Source: Chrysomallon squamiferum
Lineage: Eukaryota; Mollusca; Gastropoda; Neomphalida; Peltospiridae
Assembly (NCBI GenBank): GCA_012295275.1
Contig: CM022676.1
Location: forward strand, 12,661,660 to 12,725,659
Direction: 5' to 3'
DNA length: 64,000 nt
Shown here: one piece after another, positions 23,124 through 37,300 of the stretch
How positions within the stretch are numbered: position 1 is the stretch's first letter
How the letters are laid out: every line of letters starts with the position of its first letter
Notes under the pieces: generated by a model
What the model saw: only the letters and a program-made list of their open reading frames with translations
Told to the model about the DNA's origin: nothing
Databases searched by the model: none
Translations under genes and position numbers: made by a program

Positions 23124-26100
23124 CTTAGAGTCTGAGATGCAACATCTGCAAAGAATTTGAAAAAATCAAAAATATATTTTTAGACACGTTTTCTACAAAT
23201 ATACTTTTGTTGTAAAGACCTGATATCATTTACAAACCTTTTCACTGACTGCATTGCATTGTGTTAATTCGTTTTTGATCAATTTAAAATAATTATGACT
23301 TATGGAAAAATGAAAGTCGATGATAAACCTTTTTGAAATGAAATTATAAGGCTAGCTTTTGAAATGGCAGTCTAAACAAAGATTGCATTATTTCATCTCC
23401 TAGCAACATTCACATGACTGATGTACTAAAGCAGGGGTCACCAACCGTTGTGAACGTGAGAGCTACTTCATAGGTACTGAGTCATACGAAGGGCTATCAG
23501 TTTGTTACACTCTTCTTAAATGACATTGATCACATTAATGATTTCTCACAATAATTATCACCAATGACTTAACAAGGTTGGATACGGATAATATCAGTTC
23601 TATTGACCTGCGGGCGACTCATGAGGTTCTTGGGGGCGACCTGGTGCCCGCGATTACTGTGTTGGTGATCCGTGTTCTAAAGTGACGTGTCAAAGAGAAC
23701 ATTCAAATAAAGGGTCCTCTGTGCCAATCAAATATAAATTAGCTACTGTGTGATAGATACAGTTTTTCTCGTTCCTTACATAAAAGATTCTTGACGGTTC
23801 AGAAGATTATAAAATATATTAAATGCTTCAGTAAAATCATAATTTCTTCTTCGAACAAAGAAACAAGCAGTACAAATAAATAAATAAATGAAAATCATGT
23901 ACAACGATTGAAAAGTTACCAGTTTGTCTCAGATTTTCATACATCTCAATTCTCGAGTATTGTGTAGTTTCTCTATTTTGTTGAAGTCCTTCATATGTTG
24001 TCTCTGGAGGTTTATTTTCTTTAAAATAAAAAGAAAACGAAACATAAATATTTTTCATAGACATATTTTGTTAGTTAAAAAATATATCGTTATTTCTAAT
24101 TACCCGATTTCCTTGAAAAGTGTCCACGTCTTCTAAGAGAAAGAACAAGTATCACTATGACAACAATGACAGTCACAGAACCAACAGCTCCGCCTACAGC
24201 TGCACCAAGCAGAGAATTAGAACCAGTTTTTTCTTCTAAATCTGTAAGAAAAACAAAAAAGGTTTTTCAAATAAACATCAATATAAAATTATTAGAGGCA
24301 GTACATTTTTAATGTGACAAAATGTAATTTCAAAATAGGACAGAAACTGAGCCAAGGTATTGAGAACAAAATATCATTTGTAGTTCTCGAGATTTCTACT
24401 TTGAAACTTACCCTAGGATTATTTTAAAACCGGTATTACTAAATTGTAGTAGCATTATAATATCACTAATATTATTTTTTGGGATACATGTCACCAAACA
24501 TTAATGGTACTACCCATGGAACAACTACAGTAGTACCTTGACTTACGAGTTTATTTCGATCTGTGACCGAACTTGTATCTCAAATGTGCTCTTACATCAA
24601 ATCAATTTTCTCAAATGAAATTAATTGAAATACCATTAATCCATTCCAACCCCCCAAAACCAGGCCAATTAATTGTAAAGTGTTTTTAAATAAGAAAAAT
24701 GTATGTGTAAATGACAATGACAATGTATGAAAAACAAAATAAAAGAGAATGTAAAGAAATAAATTGGTTTTGTAAAGTACTTTAAATCTTTTATCTCAGT
24801 TTAGGCATATAGGAATTGTTTACATCCATAAAATCGCTTTTACTATAATGCTACTGTCAGAAAACAAAAGAAAATAGTACTGTACACTGATATGCAGTTT
24901 ATTTCTCAGCAAAAATTAGCATGCACAAATATGTACAAGAAAATACACAAATAATTATGGTATTTATCAGTGATGGATTGCTACGTTCTAAAACATCTAG
25001 AATGAAGCCTAAATGAAATCTGTCAGAAAGTCTTGTCAATACTCTAGTCCTATGAAATAAATCTCTTTGTTTTTCGAACATCAATTCCTTTTAGATAGGC
25101 ACACTAATGAAGCCAACTAGCTATGGACCTAGGATGCAGACCTTAGTGTCACAGTTTTGTTATCTACAATTTTGATTTTGCATTTGATTTTTGTAAAACA
25201 GTTTCCTCAGTCCAGAAACTGTTTATTGTATTTCAATAATATACACATAAAGGGACCTGTTTCTTTATTTTTACATTGCAAACGACATGTATTATGTTCT
25301 TAAGAGAAGCCTGTTTGCCCCTAAACAGAGGTAAAAGGCAACTGGCATATTCATGGATATTGTTCCTATAAGGTCGGTGCTATTAACATGTTATGACATT
25401 TATTCCTTCAAAATAGTCTAGCTCGGGTCACGCGTATAATAATTGGAAATACATTTAAACGTTTTATATAATTAAAATTACTAAATTTTTTTTTTAAAAT
25501 TATTATATGTCTATTAACTCTTTTGGAATACGTTTTTTTCCAAATAATTTTTTTTTTTTTTTTTTTTTTTTACTGTGACCAATTCTAATCTTTTCTTATC
25601 CTTTGTTGTAGCTTGAAGTGCATTTTTGATCTTTGTAAAAATATAACTATAAAACCTTACAAAAAATCACAAAGTAACAATCTCCATTATTTTTTATAAT
25701 CACATGGTTATTGTCAAATCATAAATTTCAATTTATCTTTATTTCGTTTTTAAACAATTTTATAATATACAGTTTACTTACCCTGTGTTGTAACTTCAAG
25801 TGTAACATATTTACTGGTGTTATTTGAAAGTCTGTTACTTTGAGCTGACACATGAATGTCATAAACTTGTTTAGACTGAAGATCTGTGATGTTGAAAAGT
25901 ATTTTATGTCCGTATGCTGAGTCATCAAACCATTTAGTTTTCCAAGTAATCCAGTTAGAGTCACTTTGTGGTTTGTACTGCAGAATAAATCTTTGTTTGA
26001 AATGACCACCTGGGTAGTTAGGTAGCCATGACAAGAACACTGTGTCTGATGTTGATTCTCTTTCTTGTTGGAACTCTTTAGGAGGAAGAGGTGGACCTGC

Positions 26101-27195
26101 TGCAGTTAGGTTCACAGAAAACTGAGAACATCCAACTTCATTACAGACAGTCAGTTTGTATGTTCCAATGTCATCTTGAGTAAAATTACTGATACTGAGA
26201 GAAAACTTGTAACCAGAATCTGTTACTGCTTTACTGTGTATTTGTAGTGTGATGTTTTCTCTTGTGACCCGAGTGTTGTTAAAATCAGTTTGATCATCAA
26301 ATTTACTCCAGGTAAAATTTGTGTAACTTGGTTTACAAAACACAGATTTGTGTAATACAACAGGATTTCCTGTCTCAGCTACCACAATGTTGTCTCTTTT
26401 GTTAATGATCTTAGGTGCAGCTGAAAGTAGAATTATCATATTAATTATAACCATTTAAACTACCATATTATTAACAAGAAATTACTTTTGAATGCAGCTG
26501 AAAGTAAAATTATATTATTTATGTTTTAAACTGTTGTATTATAGTAATACATAAAACATCATCTAAATATTAGTGAACTCAAAATGATTGTGGAAAAAGA
26601 TCACACTACTATTAAACTGAAGTTTGTATGTATGTATGCAAATGTATTTGTAAGTATGAATGTATGTAATTATTTATGTGCCTGTGTATGTAATTATGTA
26701 TGTAATTATATATGTAAGGATGTATGCATCGACTTGTATGTTTGTATGTATTTATATGATTATGTATCATTTCTAGAAATGCATGTATTTTACAAAAGTT
26801 AAAACACATCTATTGCAAAGCATGTAAATAATCATATTACGATATTAATCTGAAAAACGCAATAAACACTTTATTTCTTTTAATATTGTAAGAACAAAAT
26901 AACTACACTACCAATTGTCACTGATTTGTGGATAAAACCAGTATCAAACATAGATTAACATAATAGTTATCAGTGTAGAGAAAGAAATGAAGTTTCAAAA
27001 TTGAGTTTGTCAAGTATTTAAGCAAAGGCGCATCCAAATACATGAGATCAGTACTGAGAAAATATTTTCTTCATTATTATGAAATAACTTTTACAATTGT
27101 ATAGCAATATCTAAAACTTGGATAATGTTTACTACAGAATTATTTCCTAGGTGGTTCAAGTATAGTTTAAAAAAAAAAAAAAGGAAGAATAAAAA

Positions 27196-27254
<59 letters not shown>

Positions 27255-28991
27255 AAGAAGAAGAAGAAGAAGAAGAAGAAGAAAAAAGAAAAAAAGAAAG
27301 AAAATATTATTCATCTACAATTAAACTGATACCTTCAACATAGACACTGCTGGTTTTGTTTTGTAGTAAACTTCCATTCCTGTCTGGGATTCCATTTTCC
27401 ACACTACAGACGTAGATTCCACTCTCTTCAAACGTAACAGGATTAAACTTCAATCTGTACTGATTACCCGTTACCTTTGTTCCTGGCACATCTTGAATAA
27501 ACACGTCATTCCAGTAATGTTTGAAGTGTCTGAAGTTCATGTTGTCAGGACGACCATCAGCAGAACAGTTGATATTCAGTGACGTGTTTTCAGTTGTGTT
27601 TAAAGAAGGAAAAGTCAGATCAGGAGCATCTGAAAACAATTACTAAATTTACAGTAATAAATCAAGTCATCAAGTTAAACAAGTCATTACTATCACATAC
27701 TTGATAATCTAACTATCTTTCTAATGGCAACAGATGACAATGACTAGGTTAGACTTAGGAAAACAAGACATTGTCTTATAAGTGTTATATATATAAGTCA
27801 TTCCGTGACAAATCACCCAATGGGTTAAACCCGACCGTTTCCCGAATTTTTATGAAATTTGGTATATTTGTTGACTGGGATCCCACAGCACCAAATCTGA
27901 AATATTAGCTCAATTGTATCAGTGGTGTAGGAAATATGGCCCACCGAATTTTGATATTTTTGGCAAAAATGGCCGTGACCACCAACCTTTGAACCCTCAT
28001 ATCTCAGGAACTACTGGGCCAATCTTCATAAAATTGGTATTGTTCAAAAGGCAATATGACACGGATTCCAAATCTGCCAAACCTTTTGACCTTTGCTATG
28101 ACCTTGAAATTGACTGTGTGGATCACGTGATCTTGACATGACCTTTAGTGAAATTTAATCTCCCACATGTTAACTAAAACATATAAAGGTTTCCTGGGTG
28201 TAATATTTTTTGTTTAGCCACAATATAGATTTACAAAATGCACATACATGAAAATAACACCTTTTCAGCCATTAACATCTGATAAACTAAAACCTGAATG
28301 GTCAATTCTGGATGTTAGGAATCACCATCTTTCTTGATCATCGAGTAAGACATTAATATCTCTATCATCATCATCATCATTGTTATTTTTATTATTGTTA
28401 TTGTTATTACTATTCTTGTTGTTAAATACTTACAGTACACAGTGAGTGTTTCAGTGTCTGCGAGATTATATCTGTGAGTCTGGTGAAGTGCACTGCACTG
28501 ACAAGTCTTAGAGTTGAGATTTCTTGTAACTGTAAAAGACAAATCTACAAAAACACTGTTTTCATCTCCCTCAGTTGAAGTGTTCATGTGAGCTGTGTCA
28601 CAAGACAGACTTACTGATGACACTAGAGGTTTACCACCTGACACAACACAGCGAATGTTCAGTGTGTCTCCTTCATAAATCACTTGTCCTGTCTTGTATC
28701 CTCTGATTTCTGGAGGATTCACAGGTGGATCTGAAAACAAAAGTTTTAGTGAATTAAAGAATCCATTTAAAAAGAATTATTATGTTTTTATTAATTTTCA
28801 TGTTGTTTTTGACAGGACAGTCAACACTGTGTACATGTTCCAGGGTGTTTGTAATCACAGCTCACACAGCTTGTCCTTACTCTTAATTTCAACAAACGAG
28901 TTAAATACATCTAGATTGTGTTAGACAAATGATATTATGACATCTGAACCTACTTCTACCCAAAAGGAAAGGAAAGTAAATATTCAAAATG

Positions 28992-29052
<61 letters not shown>

Positions 29053-32000
29053 AATAATGTTTTTCATTGTACTCACAAATCAGACTCAGTGTAGTTTTTG
29101 TTTTTGAGTTCTGTTCAGGTATCTGAGAATTCTGTATTTTACACTCTATTTCATCTCCATCTTGATACCACTGTGGAACCAAAACCAGATTCTGACTAAA
29201 CAGCTTTCCTCCATCACCAGCGTCTTGTTCTCTGATTGGTTCGTTTGAAATCAGAATCTGACCACCAGTGAGATTTCTCCAAGTAAAGGTCACACTGGGA
29301 CTTGATGATGCACTTTTACAGGTCAAGGTCAAACTGGTTCTGTCTGCATCAAATTTAGCTTGGTTTCCAGACATATCAGTTCTGTCAGGACCAACTACAG
29401 TTTAGAATATTTTAAGAGTAAATATACTGCATCTTTAATCTTACAAAACACAGAGAGAAAAAGATGTGAAAAAAATAATTAATAAAAAATAAAAAGTGAA
29501 GATAATAATTATTCTGTATTAGGCAAATACTGATATATTTTGAGAAAATATCACAAAAGAATAAAGAAATCATTTTCTTTTAAAGTAATTTCTGATTGTA
29601 TCAGAATTACATTATTTTTTCATACCAGAAAATAAAAGCCTACAATAATTTATTACTGATAAAGCAATGATTTATTTCTATGATAAAACTATGTATGCCA
29701 AAATAATTACTAACAGATAAATATGTTATTACAGTTGTAACAATAAAATTCTAAACATACATGCTAGTTTTGTTGTAAATGTTAAGTTTCTGGTCTCCAC
29801 GTAGTTTCTGACTTGACAAGTGTAGTTCTGATTGTTGTACTTTCTGTTAATAGATTTCAAGACAACAGTTTGTGAGTGTGTGTCAGTTCCATCAGGAGTT
29901 ATCCAGCTTACTCTGCCAGCAGGTGTTCCTAGAAAAGTGGTGTTACACACACAAGTTCCACTCTGTCCTGACTCTATGTAAGTATCTGGACACTCACCAC
30001 TTGTAAAAGGAAAGTCTGGTGGTCCTGTAAGTGAACAGTTCAAAATTAAAAAACAAAATGTAAAGATTTATTTAATTATTTAATAATTACCTGACTGTTG
30101 ATTCTATCTGATTTATAAAATAAACAAAGGACATTTTTTATTTTAGTTCAATTCAGTGTTCAACTTTTACATTAGCAGGTATCAGTTTCACTTCTGAACC
30201 AGATAAATATGTTCACAAATCTACTTGTAAATCTAATTGTATTTTGAGATAGTCCAAGTTTTTGTCATAACATCACAACATTTGAGAATAGTAAATAATT
30301 ACAAATGGAATACAAGTTATGTATCAGACATGTTGTCTAATCTGTTTAATCTCAAGTAACTGTAGTAATAGACATTTGAAAAAAAACATGAATTATTATG
30401 GCAATTTAAATTGTACAAGTACAGACTCACAGAAATGTTATATATACATTAGATATATCTAATATTTACAAACAATCAGTGGCTTGACCTAGATATTTTA
30501 AATAACCTTCATAACGATATTGTAAGATATGAATTACTATTAAAAAATAAAATAACAATAGATATTGCAGTTCTAATGTCATATTAAATTAACCATATAA
30601 AAAAAGTGTTGAAGTAAAATGGTGTATATAGATTGTTTCTAAATTTGTAAAAATTGAAATAAATAAGAGATAAATACTTTGTATATGTAGTTCAATTTTG
30701 TCAGTTGAGTTGACAGCAGGGATACTTTGATTGATCATCAAGTTATTTTCAGCAGCACAGGAAACTTTCTGACCATCATGTTCTCTGCTGGCTGTGTACG
30801 TCACACTTAATGTTGTCAGTCTGTCAGTAGTAGTGGGAGATCCAGTGATGCTGACAGGAAGCTTGTTACTGTCTACGTACCACAAGATCTGTGAAACAGT
30901 CGGTGCTGGTTTGGCTCCCTGTACAACACAGGTAAAAACAGCAGAGTCTCCCTCAGTGATGTTAAACGAGTTTGGCCTTGATCCAGAAACTTCCGTGATT
31001 GTATAATTAACTGGAGCTGAAAGACAAATATGAAAACAATGAACAAACTTTGAAAAATTAGGTAAATGTCTTTAATATTAAACTCCAAACTTCAAGTCAC
31101 TGGTCTTATGATTATTTCAAATAGTAAATTTTAAATGAGTGAAATAGAAACAAGAAAGAGGATTGTAAGTTTTCTTAAATGGTCTCTTTTAGTTATTAGT
31201 CTCATCAAATACTTAATGTATTCTCTGACAAAAGAAGAATGTTAATGTTATTCTGAGTATACAGTTTTACTTTTTTTTAACTATTATGGAATAGAATTTC
31301 ATAACATTAACTGCAAAAAGTTAATTGACATTATATAAGGAAATATGTGTGTGTAAAATAATGCTTTTATTTGTGGAAAAATATTGGTGAATCTATCAAG
31401 TTTGGGATTTTCCTTATAAAACATTCGTGAGCTATCCTTTTCTCAATTTCCACTGACAGCCAAAATTAATTTCAATTTTAGGGAAAATGATTAAATTGCA
31501 AAGGAAGCGAAAGTTTAATGGCATTGGAGCAGGGTAGGGAACAAGTCAGGGTTTGTCAATCTTTAATATCACCTGTACCAAGTAAACAAGGCTGTAAAAA
31601 AAGAAACAAGTAAAATTATATTTTTATTATTATTATTGCTTAGAAGAGAAAACAATATTTTGCTGTTACTTTTTACTGGTGAAACAGTGATTCTTGGCCC
31701 CAAAAATGTTCACAATTACATAACTAGCTACAGTTGTACTAAGGTATGAAATTTCTATTTTTCGTGTCTTTAGCAAAGCAATTAATTTTATTCTTGATAT
31801 TTACTAATATTTTGCATCTACACCATTATCGAAAAAAATATAAAGAGAATGACTTTATTTTAAAATTCCAAATTTAATCCATCTGAAATAAGGAATATTC
31901 TGCACATTTGATCCTTTGTTACCAAACATGGTAATTACATAACCATTTATTTTTCTTACCAAAAAAAAAAAAAATAAAAAAATAATAAAAAAATAAATCT

Positions 32001-34324
32001 GAATAATTTCATTATTTTTGAACTGTTAGATCAGCCCCTTTAATTAGCTCTAACAGAGTAACCTATTTTTCTGTTTTAGTAATGTTGGAAATTACACTGG
32101 GATTTTTAACTATTTTTAACAAGAATTTCATTTTAAATATTAATACTGTATCAAGAAAAAGGCATTGACTGGTCTGTGTAAGATGTGTCATATAAACCAA
32201 TGAATAATGGTAGTGCAGGTTCTTATTAACTTAAAAATTAATTAAAACATCTGCAATTTTTCTTTTTAATAAAGATAATGTATTAGCAGAATGTCATGAT
32301 AATGCTGATTTGTTTAAGTTGGCCAAATACCACAAAATAAACTGAATACTTTGGAAGCATTTTTTCAATTTATCTAGTAGGTAATTCATTTTCAGAAAAC
32401 ATGACACACACGTATAATAAATAGAGTATAAAGCGAAAAGTACTTAATTAGATTATACGCAGTGTTTGTGCAGAAAATATGAGATGTTTATGTTAGTGTA
32501 TTCACATATTTAAATTCTATGCTTTGTAAAAGATAATAATATTAAAAATAGGAGAAAGATTTGAGAAAGTGACAAGAAAATATTTTACTTTGCACATAAA
32601 AGTTCGATTTATAAATAATAAAATGTATTCCAGTTTTAAGTGTCTCATAATTTGAATTGTGAATGGACCTTGTAATTGTCACAGGGTCCACACCATCGAA
32701 CATCCTGAATGTTTTACTACAGCTCAGTCTAGGATGACAAGAAATTTAAAAACTAAACTGACATCAATCTATATAAACCAATAATTCTCTCTATCCACTA
32801 GAAAAATAAACAGAATATGAATTAAAGTACTTTAACTATTTAATTATGTTACAAATAATAATAATGCAACAATGTATGAAACGTCATTATAATTAAAATA
32901 TCCTTTTCTAACGATAATATCATATTACGAGGAACCAATATAAAAATAAGAATCTGTACAGACAGCAGATTAAAGAAGTTAAAATATATCTGATGGAATT
33001 GTTTCTGACACATGTTGATTATACATGACACTCTATCAAACTAAGAACAAACAAAGGCTGACCAACACTCATTAGTTCTCTGTCTGACCTACTGGCAGTC
33101 ACTTTGTTTTTGTTTTGTTTTTAAATTGCTAAATGCCAGCCCTTTTAAAGCATCGTCATGGAGTTAAAAAAAATTGTTGGTACAAATAAAACATGTGATC
33201 ATAACAAAAAAGTATTTAACAAAAGAAATTGGGTTTTTAATTTGAATACAAAAATTGACATTATATATTATGATTTACAAACTTCTTAGAATGCTCTGAC
33301 AGTAACAATGAACACAGTATAAACTTGGAAACAAAATATATTACATTAAGAAATTAAAAACTTATTAAACATTTTTTAATTTTGTTTAACTTACTGTGAA
33401 CTTGTAAATGAAAACTCCTGCTGTAATTATCATCATATCCACATGTCCACTTAGTTTCATCTACAAGACTGACTCTGTTTATTGTCAGAGTGAGGAGTGT
33501 AGAAGTCCCAGTCTGACCAGCACATTTACAAGAGTAACCAGGAAGAGGACGAACTTCTCTACAAGATGACAGAACTGTACAAACACCATTTTCATTTCTT
33601 ACAAAGACAAAAGGTAAAGTGATGCTTTCTGATACAGAACAATGGAATGTGTAGCTTTGACTGAACACAGCAAAGGGAGAAGCAGAAAGGTTCACGTAAC
33701 CTACAATTAAAGAAACAAAAACAATACAATATATACAGATGTGTTTGATTATGAATCATAGAGTATGTGTATGTATTTTTCTATAAGCCTTATTCCACAT
33801 CTGAGAGCTGAAAAAAAAAAGATATATAAGAAAGGCTTCAAAAATCAATTTTTATATCACTATGATTATAATACTCATAATGTGTTTAGACAAACTGTTA
33901 AACATCCAGATGCTATTCAGTAATAAGAATCATTTATATTTTTGACTTTAACATTAACTATCAGGATTTAGACATGGTTAAATTCCACATAGCCCTTTTC
34001 ATAAACATATATACTTGTTTGTATATAAATATATTATTTGAAGGAAGGTTCACATTTAAATATCTTTACTTCATCTGAACATTTTATTATATTTTGTCTA
34101 TTTTTAGTTTCATTAATTTCTAGTAACTGAAATTAAATAATTATATTTACTTGTTATTTGAAATGCATAAAATAACAGACTTTAAATGCACAATTATGAA
34201 TTCTATAATTAATAATAATTTATTTGATTTCTGTGACAAATCACTAAAGGGGTTCTGTAGAGTTAGCATCATGTGCTGAAAAGGTTAGGTCAATGCTAAT
34301 AAGAACAACAACAACAACAACAAC

Positions 34325-34376
<52 letters not shown>

Positions 34377-37300
34377 TGTCTGTATTATGGTCTCCATAAA
34401 CATTAAAAAACCTGGCATAAGAGAGATAATGTTTAATATAAAAATAAAAGAAAAGATTAGAATTTATTAATTGAGAATCAAAAAGAGAAGAAAAAAGATT
34501 TACTGTATTTACTCTTAATAATTAGTGATATGGAATTCTAGACAACTTGTACCCAGGTCTGAGACAACTTGTACACACAATGAATTCTTCTTCAGATGAT
34601 TGCTAAGCAAGCCCTTTGTTTCTTTGTTTTGTTTTAATTTTTTGAGGAGACACTCAGCTTTCTTGTGACTGATATGAAACCAGTCATTTAAAATAACACT
34701 AAAGTTCTAAACTCTTCCAAAGTTCAAACCTACTCAAAGTTCAGCAGTCTCTTCTTCTGCTGCTATAAAAGACGTGAAAACAATAATAATAATACAAAAC
34801 ACACGCTTGATCGTCGTCACGGTCGGTCCCGACATGGTGTAAGCTCTGAAGATAAGCTGTGAAGATCACTCACGGACGGATTGTGGATTGTGCTTTGTGC
34901 TGACTGAGCGGAATTCAGAAACGAAAAAAGATACTGTACCTTTTTTCTTTATTTATTTAGATTTAAATTCTTATTTATATTATTAGTAGGTTTTTGTATT
35001 ATTGTTACCTTTATTACTTTTCTTTTTCTTTTCTGCTGTTTGCTATTCTTTTACTTTCCGGTATCTCAAATAACCGATATATCTTTTATCTTTATCTCGA
35101 TCTGAAAGTGAGTTGCGTTCAGCTTTAGTCTTTTTGGAATTAATATAGAATTGTCTATATATTTAAAAAAAAAAATAATAATAATAATAATACATTCAAA
35201 TATATTTTTGAAACCGATATATTTTTAAAACCCACACAAAACAACATCAACCCATACACTTACACAACAAACATGGCAACGAAAAACATCACCATTTACA
35301 GCTCGGGAACTGACATCTCGGATATGGAAACAAGGGTTCCTAAACGACCTAGGGACAGGAGCCCAAGCTCCGTAGAAAAAACTCACAATAGAAAACAAAA
35401 GAAAAAAACAGAAAACACAGTTCAAGAAACGAAATCGGACACAGAAATAACAGAACAACAAAAAATCATAAATAGAAATCTGCACATTTTGGAAAGGCTA
35501 CGGGAAACCGACAGCGAAGACGAAACCGAGCCAAATGTATGGAAAATTACAAAAAGAAAAAAAAACAAAACACACCCACAGCCGAACCACCATTGCAGTT
35601 CACAATAAAAACTACACAAACATCAACAAACAGTTGCGCTACTTAATAGAAGCGCAAGTTCATATTTTGGACAAAACTACAAAAGTCAACAAAAACAAAA
35701 ATGAAAAGGAAATCTACTTTGAAGTAGACACAAAAACATTGAAAACAATCGGGCCCAACATCACAACCTGGGACGAAACCTTTGTCATCAGGGTTTTAGC
35801 CAAACTAATCCCTGACACAAAAGAAACGCAGAAAACACCCACACCACAACCCAGAAAAACACTACTGGCAACACCGCAGACAAAACAAACGCCTACTACC
35901 AAACAGCAACAACAACAACCTAAACACACAACAAAATCAAAAGAAACAACATACAAATATATCTCCAAAGATTTGGGTTTTTATTACCCACACGCTAACA
36001 AACTAGATTTTTTTGAAATATTCAACAAAGAGCTGGTAGAACAAACAAAATCAACTCTAGTCGGTGTGGAAATGTGGAGAAAACCAAACTACTGGACCAC
36101 ACTGACATTCAACAACAAACTTACAAACACAACCATCACCATCGATGGGTACAAGTACACACTGGCAGAAATGAGGCCGCAGTTGCCCAAGTGCGGCCAC
36201 TGTCAGAAATGGGGGCACATCACAAACCAGTGCTCCCACAGAAACAACCAGAAACATTTAACATGCAGTTTCTGTGGTGGAAATCACCACAGAAACTCAG
36301 GCCAATGCCGGTCTCTGGCAAAATGCGCAAATTGCCAGGGACCACACGAATCGCACTACAAGATGTGCCCAGCAAAGATGCAAGCAAACAACAAATTCGA
36401 ACACAACAGAAGAGACAACAAAATTATACAAAACGTCAACAAGAAATGCCAGAAAATAGAAGAAAAAACCAAAACCATCATAGAAACAAAAATTAAACAA
36501 CAGAACGACAAACCAAAAGACAATCTCGACAAGGAGGTCAGGATTGCAGAAATACACAAAATCATTGTCTGCCTCCTGATTGAGCTTCAGAACATCAGGA
36601 CCAACAAAGGAAACACGAATGATGAAGCCAATTTGGAGCAGACAGTAGCCCACATAATTGAAGACAGCTTGGGCTTCAATATCGACACGCAGGACAAAAG
36701 ACTAAAATTACACACAGACAGGAGAAATCCTACAAGCACAAAACAGTGAACAAAAACAAAACAAAAACAAACAGTAACAACCATTTACAAACTCTTCACG
36801 ACAAGCACGCCAAGAACACAGGTCTCTCCGTCCTTCAATGGAACGCCAAAGGCCTTCACTCAACAGGCCACGGAGACGAACTACTACACTTCCTGGCCTC
36901 CACTACAAACACACCGGACATAATATGCATTCAAGAAACATGGCTGGGACATCACAACAAAAACAACAAAACAACAAAAACCTTTACGGTCCCCGGGTAC
37001 CAAAGTCATTACGTCAACAGATACAACAGCACCCGGGGAGGCATCATGACTCTCGTCAAACAAGACATTCCATACACCAAGCTGAACCAAGCCAAAGTTC
37101 ACGCCAACATCGAAATACTCAGCATCACAATACACAACAACAATCAAAACATCGACATCATTAACATATACAGCCCACCCACTCCCGCACTACACACCAT
37201 TCAAACCCAAGATTTAAATAAAATAATCACAACAAACAACAAGGTCATTATAGTGGGCGATTTCAATTGTCACAACACCCTATGGGGTGGCTCGACAGAC

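Noticed and set aside
27914-28141. 75-codon frame in gene B intron 6 and its relative at 59873-60106
   Set aside because: Lies within the TIR repeat family; no transposase motifs.
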